The notes under the pieces: generated by a model
Databases searched by the model: none
What the model was told of the DNA's origin: nothing
The model's input: only the letters and a program-made list of their open reading frames with translations
Position numbers and translations under genes: made by a program
NCBI GenBank assembly: GCA_016584495.1
Contig: WAID01000009.1
Location: 3,162,001-3,226,000, forward strand
Length of the DNA: 64,000 bases
Direction of reading: 5' to 3'
Origin: Celoporthe dispersa
Taxonomy: Eukaryota > Ascomycota > Sordariomycetes > Diaporthales > Cryphonectriaceae
Shown here: positions 12,501 through 23,670 of the stretch, piece after piece
Numbering within the stretch: position 1 is the first letter of the stretch
How the letters are laid out: every line of letters begins with the position of its first letter

Positions 12501-12599
12501 CAAAGATCAAGCGTGGCGTTCAGATGCTGACTCCTCGTATCCTACTACAACGTAGTACCAGAAGGTCAACAGTGGTCAAGCCCTGCCATATCATTCGTC
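9571..12599. other. 3 kb intergenic region with a minisatellite
   Basis: Between palA and the decarboxylase. Apart from the degenerate minisatellite at about 10444-10975 and GATA/GATG-rich, AT-rich sequence up to about 11160, I see no coding signal. Open frames on the minus strand at 10332-10887 are by-products of the repeat. Confidence 0.6.
10444..10975. repeat. degenerate minisatellite, six units of about 82-126 bp
   Basis: A conserved core, best form GCCCACCCGCCCACGTTCC, starts near 10444 (diverged), 10545, 10652, 10747, 10873 (diverged) and 10955. Each core is followed by degenerate AGATAGATGG/GAAGATAAATGG-rich spacer. Spacings are about 101, 107, 95, 126 and 82 bp. The core is G-rich on the minus strand (GTGGGCGGGTGGGC). 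The cores are better conserved than the spacers. Confidence 0.8.
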
Positions 12600-14207
12600 A
12601 TGTCTGAGACACAGCAAAACCAACAGTCGGATGCCACATTCCTCCACGAATCGTACGCTCGGCTCCGGGGAGACCGTCGACGCTCGGCTGCAAGATGATC
12701 GAGTTTTGCCCAAGCTAGTCGATTACGAACGAGCGAGACGAAGTCTTCTGGAGAATTCCCTGCGAGGACAAGGCATAGGGCGTGAAGCAACACTGAGACA
12801 CCTCTTGAGCGATGTGGTACCTGGGCTCAACGGCCAGAACCTCTCTGGCCGATACTACGGCTTCGTCACCGGCTCCAGTCTTCCGATCGCGGAGGTCGCC
12901 GACAATATCGTCTCAGCACTCGACCAGAACGTCCAGGTTCACCTCCCCGGGCAGAGCATCTCCACAGAGGTCGAAAATGCTGCTCTGGAGACTCTGATTG
13001 AGCTTTTGCGCCTCGGCTGTCCACAGGACTGGCCGGGGCGGACCGTCACGACCGGCGCCACGGCGAGCAATATCCTTGGTTTAGCCTGTGGGAGGGAAGC
13101 ACTCATATGGAGACGCAACCCTACAGGGCGAGGAGTCTCGGAGCTGGGTCTGTTGGCTGCCTGTCGAGAGGCGGGCATCCAAGAGATCCAGGTTCTCACG
13201 AGCATGGGCCACAGCTCACTCTCCAAGGCGGCGAGCGTGGTGGGCTTGGGATGTTCAGCCGTCAAGGAGCTACGGTTTAGTGAGGATGAGCCGTGGAGGC
13301 TGGACTTGTGTGCCGTGGAGCGGGAATTGCAGAGGGAGGGGGTGGCATCAATCATTGCTATCAGCGCTGGAGAGGTGAATACTGGACGATTTGCAACATG
13401 TGGTCGAGGCGATATGACGAAGCTGAGAGACCTCGCGGACAAGTACAAATCGTGGATCCATGTCGATGGTGGTATGTCATCTTATCTGTTACCAGATGGT
13501 TGCGAGGGACAAGCAAGCTGACAGAAATCATCCAGCATTCGGCCTCCTCGCCAGGATCCTTCCACAGGGAGATCCCCGGTACCAGCATCAGGTCAGCGGT
13601 GTCGAAGGCCTCGAACTTGCCGACAGCATCACAGGAGACGGGCACAAATTATTCAATGTGCCGTACGATGCAGGCTTTTTCTTCTGCCGCGATGCTACTA
13701 TACAGGCGCAGGTCTTCCGAAACCCCAACGCCGCATATCTCACATCATTTTCATCCTCAGCCGACCGGGGCATCCAGAGTCCCCTGAACATAGGCCTGGA
13801 AAACTCACGCAGGTTTCGTGCCCTTCCACTGTACGCCGTCCTGCTCAGCGAGGGGGGAGGAAGGTCTGAGGCAGATGATCTTCCGGATGGTCGAGCTGGG
13901 CAGGAAAATCGCAGCGTTTATCGAGAGCCATGAGCACTATGAGCTGCTCCCAACCGATGCCGGGCTGGAGAACACGTGGATGGTTGTCTTGTTCCGGGAT
14001 CGGAGGGCCGAGTACAACAACATGCTGACGGAGAGGATCAACCAGACGCGCGAGTTGTATGTTAGTGGGACCAGCTGGGCGGGTCAGAAGGCTACACGGA
14101 TTGCTGTAAGCAGCTGGCGGGTCAATGTTGAAAAAGATGTCCCTGTCGTGGTGGAAGTGCTGGATCGGTTGTCCAGAACGCCACCTGGTGAGGTCAAGCC
14201 GTTGTGA
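12600..14207 (+). CDS. pyridoxal-phosphate-dependent group II decarboxylase (aromatic-L-amino-acid/tyrosine decarboxylase-like)
   Basis: Fold-type I PLP enzyme expected to decarboxylate an amino acid to an amine; substrate not deducible. Exons 12600 (or 12631)-13471 and 13536-14207, with a 64-bp intron (GTATGT...CAG) joining HVDG-A-FGLLARIL in frame. Seen: RYYGFVTGSSLPIAEVADN, TTGATASNILGLACGREAL (PLP phosphate region), HVDGAFG (Asp for the pyridine nitrogen), and SITGDGHKLFNVPYDAGF with the Schiff-base Lys. About 500-515 residues, usual for the family. A frame break lies in the G6 run at 13852-13857 (LPLYAVLLSEG, then EEGLRQMIFRMVELGRKI). A second possible break is in the G4 run at 12667-12670: ATG 12600 opens MSETQQNQQSDATFLHES, which would flow into TVDARLQDDRVLPKL after a shift; otherwise ATG 12631 is the start. 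The GNAT gene follows in the same direction 690 bp downstream. Confidence 0.9.
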
Positions 14208-14897
14208 GTGTATATCAGCCACAGTTGAAACAAGACATTAATTCCAGCAGTATTATATGGACTCGCACCTGATCTCGTATACTTCGCAATATATTACTTT
14301 GTGCATGAGGTTAACTCGGTAATTAATTACCAATACGTTATTACACATCAGTATGTAGACTTCTGGAAAGATGGGAGGCTTAGTTATGAAATAGAGTACA
14401 AATACAAGGTTGTCTCTAAATCTGTTCCCATGAATCCGCAATTCCATTTCTTCCCAAGTCAGCAGAGAGTCAAGTTTCTTCCTCATCCTTCCATGGCCAT
14501 AATACCATTACCTGGTGAACGAATAAACAATGCATCAATGCCGAGCGCCAAGATCCACAGACCACGCCGTAGCGCCCGGGAGAGATCTCGCTCAGTGCTA
14601 CAGGATCTCGGCAGCGGTGGAGTCGTGCGATTAATGATCGCCCTAGCTGTAGGTCGTTCAGTGGAATTTTTTTCCCCCTTTTCACCCAAGGCTGACGCAG
14701 CGCGTAGGATGCGCAAGGTTTTTGCACAATACACCATAAGAGCACGATAGTGCAGCGCCAAATCCCAACAGCTCAAGAAAAAGCCCTCCAATTTAATTTC
14801 GGACAACAGTTTTCTCTGCCTCTCCTTCTTATCTCTGCATCCAGACCACAACAAAGCCATAGTCCCTCCTGGATAATTATCCTCTGCGCGAACCATC
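14208..14897. other. intergenic, GNAT promoter region
   Basis: 690 bp with an AT-rich first half and pyrimidine-rich DNA just before the GNAT start. No other feature seen. Confidence 0.5.
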
Positions 14898-15461
14898 ATG
14901 AGCGACTTGTCCTTCCGCAAAGCAACACCGTCCGACGTGCCGTCCCTGCTGAAGCTCGTCCAATCCGCATACCGCGGCGAGGCTAGCAGGGAAGGCTGGA
15001 CCACCGAGGCTGACCTCGTGGTGGACGACCGCATCGACGAATCGGGCCTGCTCGCCAAGATCAACCAGCCCCACGGAAGAGTCCTCATCACCTTTGCGGC
15101 GACCTCCTCGCCCGCGGGGCCTGAGCCCTTGGCGTGTTGCGAGGTCACCGCTCTCGAGGGGTCGAGCGAGTCGGCGACCCTGGGTCTCTTTGCCGTCAAC
15201 CCGAAACTGCAGAACGGGGGTATCGGCCGCAGGGTTCTCGCGGAGGCGGAGAGATGTGCGAGGGACGAGATGGGCATTAGGGTCATGGAGATGAATGTCG
15301 TTTGGTCGAGGGATGAGTTGCTGGCGTGGTATGAGAGGCGGGGCTACAAGGCGGTCGAGGGCGAGACGCGCCCGTTCCCGTATGATCACCTGCCGAATGG
15401 AAGGGCTGGGGCTTTAAGACAAGACTTGTATTTCAGAGTTCTGAGGAAGCAGTTGGTCTGA
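14898..15461 (+). CDS. GNAT-family N-acetyltransferase
   Basis: Single-exon, 187-residue acetyl-CoA-dependent N-acetyltransferase, full length for a one-domain GNAT and free of frame breaks. Seen: N-terminal beta strand/alpha-1 (LSFRKATPSDVPSLLKLVQ), motif A (ATLGLFAVNPKLQNGGIGRR) with Q105-x-x-G108-x-G110 binding the acetyl-CoA pyrophosphate, and motif B (LLAWYERRGYKAVEGETRPF) with the usual Tyr. ATG 14898 follows ACCATC and is the first in frame. The acceptor is unknown; small-molecule amine acetylation is typical for this subgroup. It lies downstream of, and co-oriented with, a PLP decarboxylase whose product would be an amine, so a shared pathway is possible but inferred only from position. 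Confidence 0.9.
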   Translation: MSDLSFRKATPSDVPSLLKLVQSAYRGEASREGWTTEADLVVDDRIDESGLLAKINQPHGRVLITFAATSSPAGPEPLACCEVTALEGSSESATLGLFAVNPKLQNGGIGRRVLAEAERCARDEMGIRVMEMNVVWSRDELLAWYERRGYKAVEGETRPFPYDHLPNGRAGALRQDLYFRVLRKQLV

Positions 15462-15511
15462 GGGTACAGTCGGTTCTCACTTGACGGGACCCTCTGTTGT
15501 TCTTTATAGAT

Positions 15512-16360
15512 TCATGAGCAGGGAGCAGGTCCGTACTTGAATGTACAAGTGATGACAATAGTCCACCCTGATGCGCTCTCCCATAAGCCCATCTTATTCT
15601 GTCGTCGGAAGGTCAACTCCTCTGCACGCGTTGTTGCCGTCGCGTACCTGGCGGCGGCGGTTATCTCCTCTTTGATATCATGCGCTGGCATACCAGTGTC
15701 GGATGGCTTGGGGCGTGGCACAGTCTCAAATTCTGCAGCCAGACGACGAGCCAGGTGGTGAGCTTGAGCCTCGTCCTTCCACCATAGCGGGCCCCGCACT
15801 TCCTCTTTCTCTCCAGTATCCAACCCGCACGTCATGTTTGAACCAAGATGGTAATCAGCTGGTGCCTGTGTCGGCCCCTTTTCCTTAGTGTTGGCCAGGT
15901 GGCGGTGGTGGACTACCCTCGATTCCTTGACGTAGACATTATCTTCCCGCCTGAGATCCGCACCAGAGAGTGTCCAGCCGCGCGATAGTGAGACTACTTC
16001 CTCAGGCGCAAGATACAATTCGGATATGATCTCTCCCCGGTCCGGGCCCTTTCCTCGGCTCGCCGGACGGCGCCTGCAGACATCAGCCAGAAAGTCTTTG
16101 ATAAGAACGATAATATCCTGGACTAGCTCTTCATCCTCCTGAGCTGCTTGCTCTAGATCTGCCTCGTGGGTCTCGATGATCTGCTGGGAGGTCTGGCTGA
16201 CTGCTTGAGCGATATACCCCTCGGTCGTGGACGGTGACGTTGAGATGGGACCGGAGGGTTGTGAAAACCGAGTCTGGCTTGTCATAGCGTAAGGCGGAGG
16301 AGGCTTGGGAGACCGACGGATTCCTCTGGGTGTGCTTCCAGGTCGTTCGCGGTGCGACAT
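15512..16360 (-). CDS. hypothetical fungal protein, acidic/charged, unknown function
   Basis: Uninterrupted open frame of about 280 residues; I do not recognise the family. The start MSHRERPGSTPRG (ATG 16360) is preferred over an in-frame ATG at 16396 because it opens a typical Ser/Pro-rich disordered N-terminus. Seen: disordered residues 1-45 (PKPPPPYAMTSQTRFSQP), a predicted helical segment (SQQIIETHEADLEQAAQEDE, then ELVQDIIVLIKDFLADVCRR), a middle part with KESRVVHHRHLANTKEKG, and a C-terminal helix (LARRLAAEFETV...AAARYATATTRAEELTFR). No signal peptide or membrane segment. It is convergent with the GNAT gene, whose stop is 50 bp away. Confidence 0.7.
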   Translation of the reverse strand: MSHRERPGSTPRGIRRSPKPPPPYAMTSQTRFSQPSGPISTSPSTTEGYIAQAVSQTSQQIIETHEADLEQAAQEDEELVQDIIVLIKDFLADVCRRRPASRGKGPDRGEIISELYLAPEEVVSLSRGWTLSGADLRREDNVYVKESRVVHHRHLANTKEKGPTQAPADYHLGSNMTCGLDTGEKEEVRGPLWWKDEAQAHHLARRLAAEFETVPRPKPSDTGMPAHDIKEEITAAARYATATTRAEELTFRRQNKMGLWESASGWTIVITCTFKYGPAPCS

Positions 16361-16396
16361 TATGCTCGAAATGGTCTGCAGAGAGTACTTTTGCAA

Positions 16397-17382
16397 AGGT
16401 CAGAGCTGTAGTCAGCGTCTATCAAGAGCTGGCTTGAAGGATCAGGTTTCCAAGCAGTGGCGTGACATATTCTTATAGGAAAGAGAAACTTGGCCGATAG
16501 CTTTGTGCATAGGCTTTATTTGTGCGGTCCACGGGTCGATAGCTCCAGCCGGATATCTAGTAGCGACAGACGGCGTCACTGTCGTATGTTTAAGCGCTTA
16601 AGAACGTCAAGTTGAGTCTAGGGTAGCTTAGAGCGGAGTCTTTATGCTTTTAGATCCCCCAAAAGGTTTGTGAAGAGGACACTCCAACTCATACCATTAA
16701 GCATGAAGAGATCTAGGGCCAGCTAGGAGGGTATCGAGATAAAGAATTTGTCGAACTTGTCAGATCGCCGGATGGTCGATTTGTCTAATGCACTGCCCAT
16801 CTATTATCTCTTCTAAGACCACCTGGCTTGTGTTGGACCCGGTCAAGAGGAAGCAGGGCAAGCAGAGACGTGATAATACATATGCGGTACGAAATGAGCT
16901 GCCAAGTGATGACTTTGATGAGGGGCGAAGTAGAGTTAGTTAGTGATAACACGAGACCAGCCTTGTAGCCGGACACCGGTGTGGCATACCGGCTCATGAT
17001 ATCCATGCCTTTTCCGCCTATGCACTGATCTCCATGACAGATGAGGCTAAGGAAGATACTCGCCTGGCTGTGCTTCATTTGTTTCCTCTGCCCCCCTCCC
17101 CCTCTGGCCTTCTTCCCTCTCACACACTCTCTCTATCCGTTTATCACGTCCACATTTCAAATGCTAATGGACTTAGAGCCGCTCGCCAAGCCTAACTGCA
17201 TAATATGTTTCTTGATATATAAGAGGGCAGTTTGTGTCTCACTCCCTGGCTCTGGCATGGGATGTGAGGGAGCACCTGCCATCAAAAAGCCCCTCCGCAT
17301 CATTATTATCTCATACGTACGTTGGAACACATCCATCTAGGTCGAAGAGCCTCATACTAAGGTCTGATACTAGGTCCACTCC
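16397..17382. other. divergent intergenic region between hypothetical gene and flotillin
   Basis: About 1 kb serving as 5' flank for both neighbours. It has AT-rich patches and a pyrimidine-rich block at 17085-17135. No further coding or RNA signal seen. Confidence 0.5.
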
Positions 17383-19250
17383 ATGCCGCCCTTCTATAAG
17401 ATCTCGGCGCCCAACGAGTACCTCGCCATCACCGGCGTAGGGATTGACACGGTCAGAATATGCAAGTCAGCTGTCATATGGCCTCTTCAAAGATACATCC
17501 GCTTTAGGTACGGTGGGAAGCTGCTTCCATGGAGCCCTCTAGCCTGTTCAGTACGTTGACATCAAGCCTGAATCACAGCGTGCGACCTCACGACTATGCC
17601 ATCGACCTCCAGGCCATGACCAAGGAGAAGCTGCAGTTCCTCCTCCCAGTCGTGTTCACAGTCGGGCCCGATGTCAATACCAGGGGCGCCAATTCATCGG
17701 GCCCGCGAGAAGCACAGAGCCAAGTCAACGGTGATGCTCAGGAGGACTACGGCTGTGGTGATTCTTTGATGAAGTACGCGATGTTATTAACGAATAATAG
17801 CTCACGCAGATCGCGCCCTCAGAGCAACCTGTTTCTGGAAAACATCATCAAGGGTATCATCGAAGGTGAGACTCGTGTGCTCGTGTCATCCATGACCATG
17901 GAAGAGATCTTTACGGAGCGTGAGGAGTTCAGTACGTACATCGGTCTTCTGTGTCGGGAGAATCAAAGACTGCTGACTGCCAGGTCACAGAGCGCCGAAT
18001 CTTCCGCAACATCCAGAGCGAGCTCGACCAGTTCGGCCTAAAGATCTATAACGCGAACGTCAAGGAGCTACGTGACGCACCTGAGAGCAACTACTTCGAG
18101 TCCCTGGCGCGCAAGGCCCACGAGGGCGCCACAAACCAGGCCCGCGTCGACGTGGCCGAGGCACAGCTGCTCGGCAACGTGGGCGAGGCGAAGCGCAAAG
18201 GTGAGCAGGAGCGGGAAATTGCCAAGATCAACGCAGAGACGGCCGTCCAGAAGACGGAGCGCGACAGCGACAGGGCTGCCGCCGAGGCCAAGCTCGCCAC
18301 GCGCAAGACCGTCCTCAGCCAGAACGTCGACATCGCCAAGATTGTGGCCAAGCGCACCACGGAGTCCAGGGACGAGGAGCTCAAGCGCGAGGTCGGGATC
18401 AAGCGTACCGCTGCCGAGATGGAGCGCCTGCGTGCCAATGATGTCGTCAAGGCCACGATCGCCCGCGAGGCAAAGCAGCAGGCGGCCGACGCAAGGGCGT
18501 ATGAGACCCAGGCTGACGCCAAGGCGAACGCCGACGCCCGTGTATACGAGACGCAGGCGGAGGTCAAGGCTGCCAACCAGTCTGTGGATGCCGAGGCGTA
18601 CAAGACGCGGACGGGGGCGGATGCTGCTTATTATGAGGCCAACAAGGGCGCCGACGCCGGTGCGTACAAGATGCTGGCCCAGGCTAAGGCAGGTCTCGAG
18701 GCGGTCAAGCAGACTACGGATGCCGACACTTACAAAACGCGGATGGGTGCGGATGCTGCCAAGTACGCATCCATCAAAGATGGCGAGGCGCAGTCGCTTA
18801 ACCTGCTGAAGGAGGCTGAGGGCATGTCCGCGATGGCCTGCGCGTACGGCAGGATGGCGGACGCCTTGGGTGGGCCTCCTGGTCTTCTGCAGTACCTGAT
18901 GATTAAGGACGGTACCTACATCGAGCTTGCCAATGCCAATGCCAACGCCATCCGCGGACTCCAACCCAAGATCTCCGTCTGGACCACCGGAGCTCAAGGC
19001 CGCGAGGGCAGCCCGTCGAGCAGTACGGAGACTATGCGAGGTTAGCTGGTCCTTGGTTTATGCACGGACTGAGTGACTCGAATACTAACCAACACTGTTA
19101 GATGTTTATCAGATGCTGCCTCCCCTCATGACGACTATCAATGAGCAGACGGGGATCACTCTTCCAGAGTGGCAGTTCGGCCGGATACGCGACCAGATGA
19201 CAGACGTCGAGAAGAACAAGCAGATCGCGAAGTTGGACTGTGAGGACTAA
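17383..19250 (+). CDS. flotillin-like (SPFH domain) membrane scaffold protein
   Basis: Inner-leaflet membrane microdomain protein of the flotillin family; the Aspergillus homologue FloA affects hyphal tip growth and endocytosis (family knowledge). Exons 17383-17507, 17579-17931, 17991-19040, 19102-19250; the sum is an exact multiple of three (558 residues), with no frame breaks. Introns are 71, 59 and 61 bp. Seen: N-terminus MPPFYKISAPNEYLAITGVG, SPFH core (DLQAMTKEKLQFLLPVVFTV, IIKGIIEGETRVLVSSMTME), FRNIQSELDQFGLKIYNANV, then an Ala/Glu/Lys-rich coiled coil with the AKINAETAVQKTER type of repeat, and the end LANANANAIRGLQPKISVWT. The coiled coil carries several DA-x-x-Y-x-T repeats (e.g. 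ADARAYETQADAKA, DAEAYKTRTGADAAYYEANK, DADTYKTRMGADAAKY). The acceptor at 17989-17990 (CACAG) rather than the upstream CCAG restores FKRRIFRN. Confidence 0.95.
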
Positions 19251-20417
19251 GGTCGAAGTGTGTGTGTGTGTGTGAGGGTTGCTTCTTTGTAGCATCCGGT
19301 TCGTCAGTTTATTGAATGGAGAACAGCAGAAGTAGGTTCACTTGCACTCAAGTTCAGTTATGTATGATTTGTGGCGATTGTGGGATAGAAGTGGTCCCCT
19401 AGGGTGGCTGAGAACTATGGACTGCAGCTTTCCAGAATGCTTATCCGGAGGAGGCCCTCAGGGAGCGGCTGGAGGAGCATGATGGCCACATGCGGATCTG
19501 AAGCCTGAAGCCTGATCGAGGAGCAGATACGTACTCAGGTGGGATAATCCATTTGAGAAGCTGAGTTGTCACTCGAGGTGAATGATTTAAGCATGGCAAG
19601 AGAAGATCCAAAAAAAAAAAAATGCTAGGAGAGGTGCTTTAAATAATCTGTCAGAAGTCTCGTGGAAGAGAGAAGCCAGCCATACGTTGCTGGGTGGTGA
19701 TGGTCTAAAATTGCACCCAGGTAGCCACACAATAGCACGTATGAGGCAAGACAAGAATGGATGGAGTACATTTACCACACCAAGGAGAGGAGGCAGAGAC
19801 AAAAAGTGCTTCTTCCCCCTCCCCCCTCCCCCCCAGGTAGCCTAGCTCCTTAAGGCGGAGGTCACTTGACCAGAGGTTCCTGATCCTCGCAGCAGCTCAA
19901 TGCCAGAGTGAGAGCACTGTAAGCAAGGGGCAGTACCTTCCTGTGCTGGAACACGACACTTGATCAAGCCCTGGGCACACAACCCGGAAGCACAGAATTC
20001 AAGCCAGCCTCTTGTGCGAAAACAATCCCAACCCTCCCTTCAAAACATTGTCAACCCTCTCGGAAACAGGACAACTCTTTCCTGCTGGCGAACGCAAAAC
20101 TTCCAAAAAGGCAGCACGACTATTACAGTTGTCAATCATATGTCTTGACGGGATTCGCAATCTTGTCGAAAACGCATCGAGATCTTTGCTGTGTTGTGTC
20201 CCGTCAGAACCAACGCGGGCGAGGCGAAGGAGCTTGACCACCATCCCGCGTCAAGATAGAGTCAGACGACCTGAAACCTGTAGTCTGAAGCCTTCCGTCT
20301 CTTCATTCTCGAACGCTCTTGGCGTTTTCACCAAACGAAGTACTGATACAGCTCCTCAGGTCGGTCGTCTAACCACGCTCGCAACCCTACCACCAAGGCG
20401 CCGGTGCCACATCCAAG
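19251..20417. other. intergenic
   Basis: A short GT repeat directly after the flotillin stop (19258-19273), an A-run near 19610 and a pyrimidine-rich stretch at 19810-19850. The last 400 bp are probably promoter/5'UTR of the next gene. No coding signal seen. Confidence 0.5.
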
Positions 20418-20938
20418 ATGCCTGTGGAGAAGTCCCTCGAAGAGAATCTTGGCCTGATCAAGCGCTGGGGCGGAGCCGCCAAGGACATCTGCATGGCTAA
20501 ATTCATCAGAGGTGTCGCGGTACGTAACTCACACCCTCTCCGCTCAGATCCGACTGAACACTAACGCACTCGGCCTCGTAGTCCCGCCTGAGGTCTGAGA
20601 AGGCCCACTGTGATGCTGAGCACGGCTTCAAGAGCACGGAGATCTGGAGCCTCATCCACAAGCTCCAGTGCAATGTCTTCAAGGACCCCCCTTACGACCA
20701 CAAGGTGGCTGACCAGATCCGCAACTGGCTGAAGAAGGACCTGTATGCCAAGGGCTGCGACCTGACTGTCGACTTCGAGCAGCTGCTGTTCACCACCAAG
20801 GATGAGGCGGAGGCTATCAAGAAGTACATGGCTAAGATCGAGGAGGCCCAGGCGGAGGAGGAGTGGGACATGATCGAGAAGGAGGAGGCTGTCGAGGAGT
20901 GGGATATGATTGAGAAGGAGGAGGCTGCCGAGAAGTAA
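20418..20938 (+). CDS. small fungal hypothetical protein with acidic repeated tail
   Basis: Two exons (20418-20519, 20582-20938) split by a 62-bp intron (GTACGT...GTAG, phase 0) give a 152-residue protein with no frame breaks. I do not recognise the family. Seen: N-terminal LEENLGLIKRWGGAAKDICM, then FIRGVA-SRLRSEKAHC, a basic/aromatic middle (TEIWSLIHKLQCNVFKDPPY), DQIRNWLKKDLYAKGCDLTV, and an acidic helical tail in which EEWDMIEKEEA occurs twice in tandem with little divergence (about 20855-20935). No signal peptide or membrane segment, so probably cytosolic or nuclear. ATG 20418 follows ATCCAAG, a good fungal context. Confidence 0.85.
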
Positions 20939-21784
20939 CGGTTGGTCTGTGACACTCATCCTGCGTCATGTCTGGTCTCCCTGTCTATTCCCAATGGTTG
21001 TGGTACTTTTTTTTTTAAAAAAAAAAAGAACAAAATTATTAGCGGTCTTCATCTGGTGGTCTCTGGCCAGTGCTGCTACCGCTGAGGGACATGCGCTACT
21101 CGGCACTTGCAACAAATGTCGCGCGGCTGGGTACAAGCAAAGATGAGAGATCCTAATACAGAAAATTCCAGTCTGTCATATCACCCAATTGAGACAATTC
21201 TCGAACTGAATCCCGCAAGAACATGAAATACTCTGACCCCTTTTGCATGGTTCGTAAAGATTCATAGTAATGAGGATGTGGTCGAACGGTCGTCAATCAT
21301 CATGTCCTATCATCAGTCAGCAAATGGAGCAGTGTGCTCTCTTGAGGTTCTAAGTGGACAGGTCACTAGCATGGGGCCCCTTCCTGATATTGTCACTACT
21401 GTTAGTAGTTGACGTTGTGTGTCCGGCTGTACGGTATCAGACAGTACATAGTTCCAAGAGAGCTCTTCCTGAAAACCAGGAAAGAACAGTACGGCTCGAT
21501 ATGAGACCCGTGCCATCCCTGTTCTACTACGCACTAGGCCTATCCAAACCCGTTCCGACCCGACCAGAGCCATTTTTCGCGCTGCTCGTTTGTCCAAGGC
21601 CCGAGCCAGGCTAAATAAAACTTTTGTTGTTCTTTTTACGTCCCAGCATCACCGCCCCCTCCACTTCAACCTCTCTTCTTCGACAAGATCCAATTCTCCT
21701 CCATCTCCACTCCATTCTTGTCCTCTTCTCTCCTTTTTTGTCGCCCTCGCCCGTACCCAGTCAGCCTCCTCTTCAACAGCCACG
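20939..21784. other. intergenic, promoter and 5'UTR of the phosphate carrier gene
   Basis: Mixed A/T-run (21008-21036), then unremarkable sequence; 21650-21780 is strongly pyrimidine-rich, as is common just upstream of highly expressed fungal genes. No other gene seen. Confidence 0.55.
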
Positions 21785-23152
21785 ATGGCCTCGCCTGCGC
21801 AATCCACCGGCTCGACCAAGGTCGATGCCGTCGTCCAGAAGGCTGCCGCTGCCGCCCCCGGCCAGCTCAGCGGCGTCGCCCTCTACTCCAGATTCGCCCT
21901 TGCCGGCGCCATCTGCTGCTCAGTGACACACGGTGCCCTGACTCCCGTCGATGTGTACGTCGGGATCCTTGCCCTCCTGCCCTTGCTGCTGATGCCGCAT
22001 AACCCTGTCTCGACGATGCAGCTTTGCAGTCGACGCCGCGGCCATCTGCACGCGTCGATATCAGTCACGAAGCCCAGAGGGCCGTCGAGTACAGACGGCA
22101 GATGAATCTAGAGCGCCGGCAGCTGACAATCACCGCCCCTGCAGCGTCAAGACCCGTATCCAGCTCGACCCCGTCACCTACAACCGCGGCATGATCGGCG
22201 GCTTCAAGCAGGTCATCCAGAACGAGGGTGCCGGTGCTCTGCTGACCGGCTTTGGCCCTACTGCCGCCGGCTACTTCCTGCAGGGCGCCTTCAAGTTTGG
22301 AGGATACGAGTTCTTCAAGCAGCAGTCCATCAACCTGCTCGGCTACGAGAACGCCTCCAACTACCGCACCGGTGTCTACCTGGCCTCGTCTGCCTGCGCC
22401 GAGTTCTTCGCCGACATTGCCCTGTGCCCTCTCGAGGCCACCCGTATCCGTCTCGTCTCCGAGCCCACCTACGCCTCCGGCCTGATGAGCGGCTTCAGCA
22501 AGATGCTGAGCCAGGAGGGTATCGGCGCCTTCTACGCCGGCTTCGGCCCCATCCTGTTCAAGCAGTAAGTCTCGACACCCGCCACCCCTTCGTGTCATAT
22601 ACTTGCCGGTCTGCTTACACGTTCCTTGCCAGGATCCCTTACACCATGGCCAAGTTCGTCGTCTACGAGAAGGTCGCCGAGGCGGTCTACCGCTCGTACC
22701 CCAAGAGCGAGATGTCCGACGGCAGCCAGACCGCCGTCAACCTTGGCTCTGGCCTGATCGCCGGTTTCGCCGCCGCCATCGTCTCCCAGCCCGCCGACAC
22801 CATGCTGTCCAAGATCAACAAGACCAAGGGTCTGCCCGGTGAGGGCACCATGACCCGCCTGGTCAAGATCGGCAAGGAGCTTGGTCTCCGCGGCTCCTAC
22901 ACTGGCATCGGTGCCCGTCTGTTCATGGTCGGAACCCTGACCGCCTTCCAGTTCGCCATCTACGGTAAGTCCTCCTTGGTTCACCGAACCCCCTCCCCCT
23001 TCCCCACCACCACCACCCCGACCCATCCCTTTCCCTCCATTGTTTAATACTGACTGAAGCACTTCCTTTTTGGAAACAACAATGCTAACGGCCGGGCAGG
23101 CGATGTCAAGCGACAGCTTGGGGCGGTTGGAGGAGTAGAAATCGGCAAATAA
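21785..23152 (+). CDS. MIR1: mitochondrial phosphate carrier (Mir1/PiC, SLC25 family)
   Basis: Inner mitochondrial membrane phosphate/H+ symporter supplying phosphate for ATP synthesis. Exons 21785-21954, 22145-22564, 22633-22964, 23100-23152 sum to 975 bases (324 residues), intact. Introns are 190, 68 and 135 bp, with junctions TPVD-V-VKTRIQ, LFK-Q-IPYTMA and AIY-G-DVKRQL. Three repeats of the carrier fold are seen through their signature motifs: PVDVVK in [20 protein letters not shown] in [11 protein letters not shown], and PADTML in [16 protein letters not shown]. Family hallmarks include [26 protein letters not shown] and FQFAIYG. The Ala-rich N-terminus before LYSRFALAG is short, as in fungal carriers. 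The upstream pyrimidine-rich leader suggests strong expression. Confidence 0.96.
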
Positions 23153-23670
23153 ACGCATCACAGACGGCGTGAAGTGAAAGATTTAATGGGGGGAGGAGTA
23201 GAGGCATGTGGTAGAGCGTGGTGGAGTTGAGCTCGGTCCGGCAGGGCCAGGGGTTTGCATTCATACAGGATATGCATCCGCCGGGTTTCTTCGACACAAA
23301 AACTTTTAGACGTCTTCTCTAGCCTATTCTGCATTTAGAAGGGACGGCGTCCTGGCGAGACGGCTCAACTTGTCTTGTTGTTGGGGGCCAATTTGGTGGG
23401 ATCCTGGGCTTAGAGAGCATTTTGGCAACGGTGATTGGCCAGAGGCTTTGTATAATAGTCCTTTCTGTTTGCGCGAAAACTTAGACTGGGAGTTAGACGA
23501 TGACTGAAGATGCCATAAACCTTTCTCACTAAAAAGTCTCTAGTATGGCGCTGGTCCCACTCATCTCTCGCTACCTGAGCTCTCTGAGCAATCTCTTGCC
23601 CCTTCTACATCAGCCCCCGTTCTTTTGACCCAGTCCCTCTTGTCTCGTCGTCACCTAACTGATCCGCTAT

